Positions 46,370 through 59,209 of a DNA stretch of 64,000 nucleotides are shown here, piece by piece. Each line of letters starts with the position of its first letter. The first letter of the stretch is position 1. The notes under the pieces are model-generated. The model saw only the letters and a list, made by a program, of their open reading frames with translations. It was not told the origin of the DNA and did no database searches. The position numbers were made by a program, and so were the translations under genes. Source of the DNA: Opisthorchis felineus (taxonomy: Eukaryota; Platyhelminthes; Trematoda; Opisthorchiida; Opisthorchiidae); assembly GCA_004794785.1 (NCBI GenBank), contig SJOL01005766.1, positions 7,326 to 71,325 of the forward strand, in the 5' to 3' direction.

Positions 46370-46905
46370 TATGTGCGCATTTCACGGGTTCTTTCAGCCA
46401 GTAAAAACGAGTAAACGTTCTCCGATGATGTTTGCAGTCATGGCGATCTTCCGATCTGCGCATGCCTCTTATGGGCCGAGACAGAACACACTGGAGGCTG
46501 GAAAAAAACACCGCATTCTTCTCGTTTGGGTACAGATATCTCATGGCGCTGTTAAAGGTGAAAAGAATTTCCCTTAATAAGGACATAGTTGACCGAACCT
46601 ATCCAATTCAGCAACTCCCTCACTTGATGTTTTTGGTTGCACGTCAATGTTATATCGTGCAGGTTTTTTATGTGACAATGTAGACCTCACTGACGCCTAA
46701 ATATGAATGTGGAGTTGTAGCGAAAGTTTCCATCACATATGAGACAGGAGTGAATCTTGCCTCGATCTGTTGCTGGGATGTTCAGGGGGTGTTTTCGGAT
46801 TAGTACCACATCCAGTATTTTGGACACTGGCTCCGTCCTCCGCCGTTTCACTTGCCCTGGATTCCTCACCAGTTTTTGAAAAGGAATAGCTGACAAACGA
46901 CTGGT
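46370..46905 (-). pseudogene. C2H2 zinc-finger pseudogene, third family member
   Basis: Read on the minus strand: an N-terminal stretch with ASETAEDG (cf. ASETAVGY in the 31.7-kb paralogue) and finger 1 CLICDGNFRYNSTFIF followed by a stop. Then come the family linker PKTSSEGVAELDRFGQLCP, a broken finger 3, and a finger 4/5 region where SRPIRGMRRSEDRHDC aligns to FDHIKSMHRTDDHPKC. Last is finger 5 CKHHRRTFTRFYWLKEPVK with several zinc ligands lost. Most of finger 2 is deleted, and reading requires at least three frame changes and passes stop codons. The linker match makes the family assignment secure. Confidence 0.8.
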
Positions 46906-47239
46906 TGCACCGGTTTTGTGTTAGACGAGGATTTTGGATTTTTTGGAGTGGCAAGCATAACCCTTCTGATCATGCTGCAATTGATTTCTTTGCGTCCCGC
47001 AACAGATCTTAAAATTTGTTTGTCCTTCTTGAAGGAATTGCCAACAGGAGGGGCGTATTTTACGTCTCTCGGTTGGGCTACATGAACATTTCTTCAGACT
47101 TTTTGTCACCTGCAAGCAAACTTTGATAGACAAGGAACAAGTCAATAACCGATAAGGGGTTGCTGCATCAAAATACTGAAGAGAAGTGAACTGTGAAAAC
47201 ACAATTCCAATTCACATAACTCTACCTCGTCCTGCCCTG

Positions 47240-47400
47240 ATGCTATTGTTCCGGTGAGTATACATGAGGTTTATCCAATCGGAGCTCATCGGCAGCGCGT
47301 GTCCTTGGCTGTGCCGGCATTTGAACCCCCGACAACCTACATGCGACGCTTCTTGCCCAAGTGAACTATCACGTCTTAGCGGGAACACATATGTCACAGG
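47240..47400 (-). repeat. tRNA-derived SINE-like element
   Basis: On the minus strand TAGTTCACTTGGGC (47368-47355) is an A box and GGGGGTTCAAATGCCGGC (47330-47313) a near-perfect B box, about 25 bases apart as in tRNA genes. No intact acceptor stem is visible. The B-box flank resembles that of the element at about 59.1-59.2 kb. Confidence 0.5.
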
Positions 47401-50400
47401 GTTTTGAGAGCCGAACAGAGAAATTTCCAGCAGCACGTGAATAACAAAGTTGAGGAGGAATGTTGAGAGAGGGCAGTCTTATGTTACAATGTTAGACTCG
47501 GTTCTCTCAGGCATGGCTTGCTGTATAGCCGCAGGCGTCCACAGCAATTCGCTTATAGTGTCCTCATCAAGGAAATAAATCTGGAAGGTACACGTGTGGC
47601 CGCCACATGCAGCCAAAGTTTCTGGCAAACAACACACTCTAAACCAGCTTTGTGACCAGGAACATCATCCAACGCAAGACGTTTGAAAGAACCATGCTGT
47701 TTAGCCATGCTACTGACGGTAAAGACACGCTCGACGCATCCTGGGCCAGGACGAACCGCGGTTTGATTCGCACGATTTTGACCCACTGGATAATGTAGTA
47801 ACCAGCACAAAATAATAACTGGGGACACTGCGTATTCCAGAGCCACCAGACTGATGCTACGATAGTTTTTGTTTGACATTTTTACGCACTTTTTTAAGAT
47901 TGGGATCTCAGTTTAGGAGTACCATCCCAACGGTATTCTGCTTTAAATTCAAATATTCCTTGAGGACGTCCAATGTGGCTTCACCATCTTACTTAAAAAA
48001 ACACGGTGCTTTGTTTTCTTGCAAGAATGATGTTTCATGCCAGATTTCTTTTGTTGACTCCGAGTTGTTCATGTTTCATTCAGGCTTGTTGTTGTTCTTC
48101 TAAGTTTGTGTTCAGGGGGCACACTGAATCGCTCTTTAAAACGTTCGGGCTATTACTAAAAACGTCGATTTTTTGCGCAAACTGCCGTTTCACATTTACT
48201 GTACATTGTTTTGCTTGGATCACCTTCTGGGATTTTTTTTACAAATGTACGCACACTTGCTCCTTTGTTCAGCTCAGGATATCTAATTGACCACTGTCTA
48301 GTGAACATTTGGCAAACTCGTGGGAATACCAAGCCAAAGCGCATCTTTCGTTAGGAGTAGTGAACAGTTTAGCGTGCTTTTGCAGTTTTTTTTCCACAGG
48401 TGGATTTATGCGAATAAAGACAGCGAACAAAGCTTGTTTCGTGTGGTTTCTCATTTTGTCAATACACAACAAGTTGTGCTCAAAAGAATGATTCCATACA
48501 CTCATGGGGACAACTACAGAAGGAGACAGATGAACATGACTGCGTTCTACTCTCAGGACTTAGTTTGGCCGTAACCTTATTCATGTGACTCCAATATCCA
48601 CTGACCTGGGTACCCTTTCCCACGTTTTCCACATTTTTGTACGCTTGACTGTATCTAAGCATGTAGGTGAGTTATACTTGTGACCTGCGAGTCAATAACA
48701 TAATACCAGCTTTGGTCTACAACTTCCGTGTTACCATGTCATCCAAGTGATTCTTCAGTCTCACCTAGTGGAGTGGCTACCAGCCACGTTGCAAAAGTTT
48801 TTTTTACGGAAAAAAACGTTTGGCTCAATCGTAAGTGACCAGCAGAAGCATGATACACTTCAATAAAAGTTTTTATCTCAAAAAGCTCAAAACAATGTAC
48901 TAACGGAAGGGAATCTTTTGACCGTTTTTTGCTGTTTTACTGTAATCGTTTCTTCTGCTTTTCTAATCTAATCGGGAGCTTGTCCCTCATAAAGGCACAA
49001 AATCGGTTTGATAGGAAACACGAGTTCAGAGGTTTATGTTCTGGTTTCGGTACCAATTGCGTATGTTTTATCAGTTTAGCCTTCAGTCACGTGAGTGGGT
49101 ATGATGGTATCACGTGCTTTATATTTCTTCGTTGCATGTGATAATGTAAAATCAATTTTTATCTGAGCTGAGCAGTTTTGGGCACACGAATGTCGTCACC
49201 AATCAGGAAGATATCAGGATTGCAAAAACTTCATTAGGATTACCGCATCAAAATACACTGCTTGTTTGTGGTTGTCACATGAGATTCAATAAACTTCCTG
49301 TATTTATCAAATTCACCTAAAATCAAACTGAATCTTATGATACTTTGTGAGTCAGAAACTAGTTTTCCGTCACGTGTTTTGGAGTCATGTTGTTCCTATT
49401 TCAACAGAAGTTCCTTTTACTGGAAGTCACCACTTTCTTCACGTCATCTGCGCAAAAAAGAATACGATTGCTAGAAATCATACATGAGTTTCCTGGACTT
49501 TCTACTGCCAAGTATACAGTACGTCCGTCTGCCTAAAGAGTTAGCCTCAGCTGTAGCCCTCGGCCACAATCACTCGTTATGAAGCTGAATTTTTGAAGAC
49601 GACAGGCATTTTATGGGTTGGCCATTAACCTCTTCGAATGAACATGGCTGCATAATGTCACGCGTGACGCATATTTGATAAAGACCATCGGACAAGCCGT
49701 GGAATTCACCGTAACTAGGTGCTAATCCCCTCCTCACTAATGGAAACATGAAAACATCATTTCCAAACGGATCCTGTGAGGGGATTCTAATCTGGGTTGT
49801 CAAAATGGGATTCCATAGTCCACCGCGCTTCCTGGACACAAGGTCTGTCGTCATTTGTACTGAAGTTAGGGTTAATTTCATCTTGGACGTTTCTGTCCGA
49901 TACGAAATCGCATTTGCTAAAATTAATTTTGTCTGGGAGACTGCCAGGCACCATGCAATTATCATCTCACATCCTGACCATGTTTGTTTTGACAAAAATC
50001 AAATACCGTTCTCACGATATGCGTAGCAAGTCCCGGTAAATTTACGCCGACATAGCCCATCATAGATAAACAGTAACGTAGTCAAACTTCTAACTAGACA
50101 GGTTCGGATACAGCTGTCATCCAATATACCAATTAAACATCCACAGGAAGTCCCGGATATCTTCAGAATATGTAACCTAGAATGCTTCGAGTCGAAAGAT
50201 TTCCTGTATGGGCGAATCTGATCGCCAGTTTGCATCTCTTGGTCACCATGTGTTTCCTGGTCAGAACTCCCAGAGCGTCTCTCCATAGCATTAGAGTCAC
50301 TCCCTCGAAAAACGTTACTTTCAGCAACGCATTCCATTTAGCTGCTTGTGTATATGCGGGATACGAAGAAGGACATTGGCAGAACTACTCAGAGAGTCTA

Positions 50401-53400
50401 TTTTGGGGGTTGGAAATACGGTCATTTAAATGCGTAATATTTATGTATCATATATTTAAAGTTTAACTATTTGGACACACCATCACTGAAAGAATATTTC
50501 GTCGAAGCGCAACTTGGCAACTTACTAAGCGTTCCAGCACCCAGTGCACGAGCTTTGATTCTTGATATGTAGTGTGAGTTGTCTTGCATCAAGTGGATAT
50601 ACTGGTGTAACGGCGGATACTACTGATGAGGCATGCGAGTAATATGTGGTTTTCCCATAACTCTGCCTCGCGTCTAATGGAAGGTACAGTTTATTACGGG
50701 ACTGGAGGAAGTGCTTCGCAGCGTTCGTTTACACTTGAGTGATAGTCAATGAATATTCACGAAAGTTCAAGAAGGCGCGTGAGGATGTTCGGCTTTTGAA
50801 AACAAGGAGCATATGAGACGTTTACTTTCCTGTCCAATAGTTTGTAACTGTTTAGTTGGTGCTTGCGAACAAATAACTACGCGGCGAAGGGCTTTCCTCA
50901 CACTGGTACGGTGTTAATCTCACAGGTCATCAGTGTTAGTTGTCACCCAGGGAATCGTAATTAAGTGGTCCTAACTGCGCGGTGACTTTTGTTGTGCGGA
51001 ATCTAATGCGTGCACGATCAGGAGATCACAACTAAAATACCGATATGACTCTAGAGCAAAACCGTAGCGGTGGTACGGTCTCAAGTTGAAAAATTCCGAA
51101 ACTGCCACATTAGGTGCTTAAAACTGTATGTGGATTACTCAGCTGCAGTTTTGCACAAGAAGACCAGATGAATTTTGCGGCCAGAGTTTCAAACCGATTT
51201 TTCACAGAAGGTTAGTTTTTGTCTTCTAATGTCATTTCATCCGGATGAACCGAAGCTGGTGCTTCATTTGCCTCAATGGATCACTCCGACCAGGAATGAT
51301 GCTGTACAGTTACGCTATTACTAACGAATGCAAGCGTGCGAGATTTATACCGTACCCTCGGGAAGTTCGTCGACCATCTACGTCAGACTACTAATTGGCG
51401 GAACGGTTGCCAAATTTAGTCTAACTGTTTGGCATTGTGGTACGCAATTTGACAATATTAGATAGTGTGGGCTGTTCTGTTCTGATAGGTAAAGCTCTTT
51501 GGCGTGGCAACAAACTCCACACATTCATGGGTTGGAATGATGGAAAGTAACTAAAAGGCAGATTTCGAGGGTGTCCGAACCAAAGTCCTTCAGAATGTAC
51601 GTTGTCTGTGCTGATAAGTTTGCAGCTTCCCTAAGAAGAACAGATTCAGTCAAGCTTCTGACAGGGTATCAGTCCAAATAACGAAATCACAACCTGCGTG
51701 TGAATATGAGCATTGGCTGCTTTGGAAGCCATCTATAACGGCTGATGTATTCTCTAGCTGGCTGACCGTTCACCGAACTAATACCTACCGTGCCCACCGA
51801 CAAACTGCCTTTAAGGCTCTCTGGTTCCTTTGGCATTTTCCAATCCTGCGGACTACTTAAATGTTTGCTGGTAGTATATACATACCAGATTTTAACACTG
51901 TTGTGTTCAGAGTGACAACGGCACCGGCTGAATTCCTTGTCTGGTACGGCTTAACACAATTCGGCTAAGAGGACTTACGTAGGAGCAAGCATTTAGGCAT
52001 CGACCTGTCTTTTATTTCACCAGAGGAGGTGATTCGGTATGACATGCCAGATCGACGGTCTTTTCTGGAATACAGCGAACGCCGGATGTGGTAATGTGTC
52101 GAACAATTGTCTCCACACATCTTATTCTCCGAGACTTGCCTTGTCGGTTATTACGGCGTAGAATAACTCTTTCAACCATTGCTTTTTAGCTTTACCACGA
52201 TTTCATATTTCCCAAAATGAGCAGCGAGTCCTGTACACCTGTTAGTTTGCAGCTCTAAACTGGTAGTTTAATTCCAAGCCAAAGGAACTAGATGAGCCTA
52301 CCGATGAATCCGATCCCTTGTATCTCTAAAACTCGTAGTCAGACTCTGAAGAACGTCTACAAGTTCTATATTTGGTAAAATCTCCCAGCTTAGTGATTTC
52401 CAGAAAAATCGAAGTGCGTGGTTTTATTCACTTACTAACTCTCTTCTAGTTTAACGCAAGCCAAAAATATAAGCGGGTTTTGGTCATTGCTTGATTTTTG
52501 CAGATTTCCATCACTGTAACCCTCAACTTACCGAAGTCTTCCTTTCTTTATTTGTTCTCAAGCACCCAGGGTGGGTTAATGCAAACTGACATTCGTTAAT
52601 TTTGTTCAGATCCATTCCGTTGGGCGCTAAAAACTCCAGTAAAGAGCTGCGTATGTGGACATCGCGGACAATATGCAGTACCAACCAATTACCTACAGCA
52701 GTTGTTTTACTGGGAATACTCCAAAAGACTGACTATTTGCTACGCGCATTTGTTGTGTCCCGCGGGGAACCTGGTTTTCTCGGTAGTCACTTTACGGGTG
52801 AATAATCTGACGTGAGACGAGGGAGCCACTTGCATAGTCCGCTTCCCATTTTAATGCACCTCATACTTGTTTGAAGCAATGAAATTTGGTATTACGAAAA
52901 TTTGGCAAAGCAACCATTGTTTCGAGGCATATTACAGGAAAACAATTAAAATTACTGTTGATTTACATTCGATGAGTCACATACACACCTAGAACAATGC
53001 AGGGGATTTGGTTTCGCGCTTGCTTGCGACATTTGCACATTAAAAGACGGAAATCTATTTGAGACAGTGCGAGAGAGCTACTGGATGTCCTAAAACCTCC
53101 ATTAGGTTGCATCAGCAGACTCATCTAGCACTGGTTACTCCAAGTTAGTTTTGTCCACTTTAGTTTAATTTAAGAAAGGACGAGCGGGAAACAAGAAAAT
53201 TGTCAACCAAAGGGAAAAAGGGAACATGTTGCCATTGTTTTATTTTGTACCTGAGCGGGTGCCCCATCTAAACCAAAGTGGACTGCGTTGTGTGTTGGTT
53301 ATGGCTGTTATTCACGGGCTGCTGGACTAGCAACTGGGAAAATTAAATTGTGATAGGAAAGACCTAGCTTTTTGGTGTCACGAAACCATCCAAATTTCAG

Positions 53401-55010
53401 GAGTTCCGCTCCTCTGCCCAGATTTTAGGCAGCAAGAGCTTTGGTATAACACGTTCTTGTTATTTGAGGGTGTTAATTTTGAACGTCCATACTGCGTGGT
53501 GGCAGTTGAAAATTCCCATTCAAGCACTGATGGCGACGTGGTTGTGTGTTAGGTATTACACAGGTTTTTGGGTGGGTTGGGCAGTGAAAGAAATCTGGTG
53601 CATGACTGTCGACAATTGCTTATCCAGACGATGCGCCCTCTCCTGTTCGTTCGCAACAAGACTTTGAAACCACCGATGAAACAGCCTGGTTTTTGTTTGC
53701 TTACTGAAGCCTTATGTCATTCAAGATTACTGAAATAATTACCATGTTGAGTTCGAAGTATAGGTGAACTCAAACTTACACAAATTTATCAGCATCGAAG
53801 AAGCACCCCGGAAGTATGAACTGTCAACTAAACCGCCCTGAGCGGATGGCGGATTAACAAATAAAACGCTCTTGATGGAACTTACTATACATTAGGATTC
53901 TGGAAACTATGCGACAGACCACAATCGGGTTTGCCCTTTTCCAGACTCGTCAGGTAGGCACGGTGGTGAATGTTCTATCAACCTTGTGCTCTATTTGAAC
54001 AAAAAATTGTTCACAATTGGAAAGAAGTGGAATTCAGTCGAATCTTCTGTTAACAGAAACGTGATTTGTAAATTATTGTATCTGTTTATTCAAATGGCAA
54101 TGTCTTTGTTGACTGGACTGTGCTGTGCTGTACTGTGCTGTGCTTTGTTCTCCGGGCTCAAAGTCCGGCTGGATCCACAACATACACTCTCGTTATTCAT
54201 TCATTAGAAGAAAGGTTATTGAGAATCTGTTTGGCACATGCGAGAACTAACAGACGTCAGTGGTGCATAAGAGTGCCAAGGGTCAGATGACTGCCTGCAA
54301 CGATTCGACAGTAAATGTGAAAACAAGGAATCAGCCGAATATAGCGATGAATCGACAACTAATTGACAGGTATGAGAACAGAAACTCGGTAAATACCCAA
54401 GACGTGGATGTGAATTTGCGGGACTATATATTGGTAGGCCGGATAAACAAGCATGTTGTTAGGAAGCGTGCTCAAGATGTGTGGTTTTCCAGGGAAAATG
54501 CGATGCTCTACGCAATTCCTACACATAAGACCCTACACAAAATGGCGACAAACGGTAGGATGGCCTGAAAAGGGTTCTGGGATGGAGGTAAACAGACGAC
54601 TCGCACAACCAGTTACTGACATAATTCTCGCCAGCTTCGTTTCCATAGTAGAATAGCGGATGCTGAGTTCAAATGAGCTCAATGATTTGTAACCGAAAGA
54701 TGTCTACGATGTCTGCGAGATTTTGGTCGCTATTTGATTTGGTATCTTGAATGTTACGTACCGTTTTGTTTGATTACTGGGAGACCTATCGATTCTATCA
54801 ATATAAATTGCTCCGCCGCTACAAGCTAATCGATAAACACGGTGGATTTGGTCCCAGTCAGTCTATTCGCCTTAAGTGATAAAACGGACCTTTCAGCGTT
54901 GTGCGTCTACTAAAGAGCTTAGGATAAGCTTAGGATAAGGGTTGCACTATTCTTTTTGAAGGCAGGTCTTATAAAGGCTTCATTTTTTGGGACACCGTTA
55001 AATGATGGGA
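47401..55010. other. Intergenic; no supported gene
   Basis: The longest open frame is 141 codons on the minus strand (49995-49570), with no recognised domain and close to chance length. A small tandem array of TGCTG-type pentamers lies at 54117-54147 and a 12-base tandem duplication GCTTAGGATAA at about 54918-54940. An open frame of 102 codons at 54260-54568 (+) is also unrecognised. Confidence 0.35.
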
Positions 55011-55019
55011 CTTTTTATC

Positions 55020-55340
55020 CTATGTGCACCGTTTCGTAAACTGAATCAGTATGTTTATGATGAGTTCTAGCTCAGCTGAAACGTTACGCTCTACCTTCAC
55101 GGGGTTAAAACTCGAGAACTGCATATATTGGCCCGACCATTTAGGTCTCCTGGAAACATTGAACTTAACGGACCCATCAAGCTCACGTCTGATGAGCGCG
55201 TCCATGAATGAGGGGCTGCTGTCAGAATCCTCTTCGTAGGGTGAACGGCAATGAGAAATCAACAAATGCCTCTTCGGTAGCAGCGACCAGTGCATCCTTA
55301 ATAAGGTGTTTCTATCAGGTGAGTTTGGAGGTAAGATCAA
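55020..55340 (-). pseudogene. PLE reverse transcriptase remnant
   Basis: The minus-strand frame reads PYEEDSDSSPSFMDALIRRE and then DGSVKFNVSRRPKWSGQYMQ followed by FSSFNPVKVERN. This matches the C-terminal part of the PLE RT domain, which in this family has the pattern 'EE.D..LPFLD.L..R..DG.....VYRKPT.TG.Y..F.S..P...KR'. The finger/palm part with the catalytic YxDD box is not visible in the adjacent DNA, and the frame closes soon after, so this is a fragment. Confidence 0.6.
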
Positions 55341-56039
55341 TCAACTGTATTTCGCTCCTGACTATAAAGACGCATCTGTTCTCTGTAAGGCACTGTGTGC
55401 GTCCACAAGTCTGGCCATCCTCTGCAGCTTCGCGGGTCAGAATACTGAATCATCTTCTCCGGTCATGGTCCGCTAGGGAAACCCTACACTCGCTCCTCGA
55501 GGTCAGACTTTGACTCAGGTACTAGATAGAGGGTTCTGGAATGCTTGTGGGTCGGACTTTTGAGGGGAGGGCTCGAAATTAGGCACCTCAACGAAGCCCT
55601 CGTTTTTGACCTTGGAAATCGGGAAATATTATTTGCCCGCACGGTCGTGTGTTCACCTGTACCCGTCTCCACTTCCTTCCCATCCCATAAACAAAAGGCG
55701 CTGAATCACTTTACAGTCAGTTTTCTGATCAGTGTGCCAAACAAAACCGCTACTCACTAAGAATAAACAAAATAACTTTTTGTTAAGCCCATGGTGTCCC
55801 TTCTAAATAGGAGCTTTAGCGTCCTTACTCTGTACCATGATGGCAAAAGGGCAATGCTTGCGAAGACCTTATGTTTCCTTAATTGAGGCGTGCTGTGTTT
55901 CTGAAACAAACGTACAAGACTCAAGTGTGATCTAATATGTTAAGTTAATCAAGACAAACTCACACTTTTCAAATTGCACTCTCAGTGTTTTTGGTGATCC
56001 ATAAGGAACAACTGGTGAACTATATGTCATCGGAGTTGC

Positions 56040-57980
56040 ACTCGACTCCAGAGGTGAATGCGCTTCGTTTGGCTGAATTCTAATGAACGGTCACTTATGC
56101 ACCGTTTGGTCATCCATCAGCGTAGACACTACTCGAAATAAAAATCATCGCTTGTTTGTAGTCTCGGCTTATGCCCGAATGAACCACATTCTTCACTCTA
56201 AGGATGGTACTTCTTATTCCGATTTATTCGGACTCATCCGTCAGGCAAGAAACACTGACAATTTCATCTGTGCGGATGATATAAATGCCCAAGTCGGTTG
56301 ACTGAACTCCAAGGAATTACATTTTGTCGGCCGATTAGGAGTCCATGCTGACCGAACAGATAATGAAGAGCGACTCCTTCAGTTGTGCTCTGATCATCAT
56401 CTGCTTCTGATCAACACGATTTTTCAACATAAGCGCTCGCATCGCGTAACCTGGAGGCCATTAAGTGCAAAGCCCTTGTGGACCGGACTAGACCGCGTAG
56501 CTATCAGCCTTGAGGTTCACGTAAGTTGGCAACAAGCACGTCAGTCTACGATCTTCACAGCACTGCCGTAGCTCTGCAGTATCTGTCTGAGCTGAACTAC
56601 TCTGTGAATTAAAACAACACGGGACTGATAACGGGCAAGTGGACAAATCATGTCAGCTTGTAAGGCGAGCTATCTGGTGGCGTTTAAAGCTGCCCGTCCG
56701 ATTTCAGCGATAGGATCAAATAACCAATCATTGAAATCGCTGGTCTTAAGTGGTGTCTAGAACCCCATACCAGCAGGCAGTGGGTGCGACTGCACACGCA
56801 GATGTCTTGAAAGCCAAATAATGGAGAGTCTGAAGAAAGCCCGAGAACCTTGTCTGGCAATGAAAGCTCCGGAGATTGAGCTCCGGAACCAGCCTTGTCC
56901 TGTGCTACTTAGTACAGTTGAGTGGCCAAAGGAGAGCAACCGTCAGTGAAACAATGAATAAAACAGACGGTTCAGTGATAAATTCCAAAAACGCTGATTG
57001 GAAAAATGGGTTGAGCTGCTCGAAGGACAAATTAGATGACCTTCTGTGACAACCCCTGGATACAGTGCATACAGTGTGAACAGAAAATGCCTGCATAATG
57101 GGGCACATCAGAAATCTTTCTTATCATTAGAAAGACTGCGCGAGCACTGTAGCGAAACGTTTGCAGCTTTAACCGGGTAGCTGTAACACGAGAGAGCGTT
57201 TCAGTATTGTCCTGAACAAAGAGAGAGGCAGATGCGTAGAAATCAAATCGGGTTGCGTCCTCCAGGAGAACGCACTGATCGAGCATTAAGTCAAACAGAT
57301 TCTGGAACGGCGACAATGGTCCCGGAATTCAACGGCGGACTTCTTTCCTGATCTGAAATCTGCCTTTGACTCTAGCGATCTTCGGGCAATACAGCAACGT
57401 TTGTGGATCAGAGATGTCGCTTGTAAATTCTTCGCAGTCCTCGAAACCTTGCGGACCAAATTCTGTTAACGCGTAATAAGCCGCTACCTAGGTTCACCTC
57501 ATCCTGCGGTTTCAGGTAAGGCTGTCCTTTATTACCTTTACTCTTCATCTTTGCCACTGATGTGATCACAAAAAACCGACCGCCAACCTCTGGATTTTGT
57601 GCGGTCGGAATTATCCCAAGGTTTTCAAAATAGCTCTTTTTGCATTGCATACTGCAATGGGATACAATCTAACTACTTTTACCTTATGGTTTTGGATGCG
57701 CCCACGTGTCGAGTGCTGCTACAAGTGGAACAGGTAGAACCAAATGCAAACTCTTCGATTGCCGGTAAGGCGACTAGGATAGTAGACAAACTCGTCTAGC
57801 TGGCTAGCTATATCAACCTGGTTGGCCAAGTTAAAGACGGCGTTTCAATCCGAAAACAAGAAGGCCAGGGCGGCCACTGTCAATCTGCATCATCATTAGT
57901 TTGGCTAGACTGGATGGTACCTAGCTCCGACCCCTTAATCTGAAGATAGAATCATGGTATGACTGTTCCAAAGAGCGCAG
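56040..57980 (+). pseudogene. Decayed LINE endonuclease-reverse transcriptase body
   Basis: The apurinic-type endonuclease domain is readable from 56083: FVVSAYARM, FICADDINAQVG, then after a stop VGRLGVHADRTDNEERLLQL and ending near the TWRPLSAKP stretch at 56452. The RT domain follows from about 57230: QIGLRPPGERTDRALSQTDS corresponds to 'QAGFRPGRGC.D', then LPRFTSSCGFR, a stop, and GCPLLPLLFIFATDVITKN, corresponding to 'SGVRQGCPLSP.LF'. Many stops and frame changes. The catalytic YADD region is not preserved. Flatworm proteins annotated 'craniofacial development protein 2-like' are usually this LINE. It is likely the same family as the 3' ends elsewhere in the window. Confidence 0.8.
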
Positions 57981-58392
57981 CACTTTTTTAAAAAAATAGT
58001 AGAGATAACCGCGGATACTGGAAGGAGGCCACTAACCACAGACTATAAGTGATTGGGCGTTTCGAGAACCTGTATGAAAACAGGAATTCGCAGCCTCAGT
58101 GCGCTGTGCTGAATTGCTTCAAATAGTGAAACCAGTCAGTTTTGGTACGTCGCTTCGCAGCATTCTGAGAAATCCACACAGATGATGTCCATCTGTTTGC
58201 CAACAACTGAGCAGCTAGATTTTCGAGCATGAACGAGCGGTCTTACGCTTCATTCTAAACAATCCACGAAGAAGTCTGATCTGTAGATCAGGAATTTCTT
58301 GTTTTAGAAACTTCCAGGAATGGCAATTCTTCGGTAACCTGAATAGTGCAGTAATAGACGGAAATGTGGATTCACGTATGTTGTCTTTGCTC

Positions 58393-58542
58393 GTATGCAA
58401 CTGTGGGACAAGTTACCTAGGCCGAAACGAACTAGCACGTATCCTTCTCGGTCCAAAATCAAATCTCGTCACATTTGCCCGAGTCTCAGCCACCACATTT
58501 ACTCGTTGGAATACATCTTCCGGTCGCAGTTCACTGAGTTAA
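58393..58542 (+). pseudogene. Second PLE endonuclease remnant
   Basis: The frame reads VCNCGTSYLGRNELARILLG and ends in TAA at 58540-58542. CNCGTSYLGR matches the PLE GIY-YIG start 'C.CGA.YIGRT'. The downstream catalytic Arg/Glu region and C-terminal 'LCRQK.FV' are missing. Same orientation as the LINE body just upstream. Confidence 0.5.
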
Positions 58543-58832
58543 TTTGACCTTAACATTGGCTACTCTAATTACTCAAGAAAACCCATAAATTCTAAAGTTT
58601 ACGGAGATCTTCTTTGTGCGGTAACTGGGAATTCGATGTTACGATCTCAGGATCCTGGACTTATCATGAATTGTATAACTATTTTATCATTGACTATTCA
58701 GGCAACGTCCTGTTTTAGCGATGCTATATAACCATTTGTATTATGTATTCGGTGCTGGCTGGCCAATACACACCGCACACTTTTAGCAGTCTCATTCTTT
58801 TCACAGTGTAACTCCTGTACAGCCCCACTCAC

Positions 58833-58899
58833 AGTAAACCAGTCGACTTGGTTTGCTCTAGCGCACCTCCTTCCAAGTCTTTATTGTGACTGGTTTACT
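58833..58899. repeat. Perfect 12-base inverted repeat
   Basis: AGTAAACCAGTC (58833-58844) and GACTGGTTTACT (58888-58899) are exact reverse complements around 43 bases. It might form a hairpin or be the ends of a small insertion. No flanking duplication was recognised. Confidence 0.5.
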
Positions 58900-59099
58900 C
58901 CCATGTTATCTTTTTTAAATGTGTATGCCGTCTTCCTGAATTGACCGATCATTCTGTAAGTACATGCTAACCCCAGTTTTTATCACTAAACTGGTACTGA
59001 CAGGAAAATACAAAATGTGTGCACTTACAGGTTTCTTTCTTCTTGCTTCAATGACGTTCTCGCTGATCGGCACACTTTTCCGAAAGAGAGGTGGAGGTG

Positions 59100-59200
59100 A
59101 AAAACTTCAGAAGCCTGGTGTTCGAGTACGTGAATAACCAACTGCGGGCAGTCTTTGGAATGCCGACATCTGAACCCGTTAGATAGGAAATGCAAATAGG
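59100..59200 (-). repeat. tRNA-derived SINE-like fragment
   Basis: Minus strand has the B box TAACGGGTTCAGATGTCGGC (59181-59162). The bases after it (CATTCCAAAGAC) align with the same position in the 47.3-kb element (ACAGCCAAGGAC). The A box is poor. Probably an old copy of the same SINE family. Confidence 0.4.
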
Positions 59201-59209
59201 TTACAGTGA

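Noticed and set aside
49570..49995. Minus-strand frame of 141 codons
   Set aside because: Length is about what chance predicts for six frames of 64 kb; no domain, and the opposite strand is also open. No clear splice signals.
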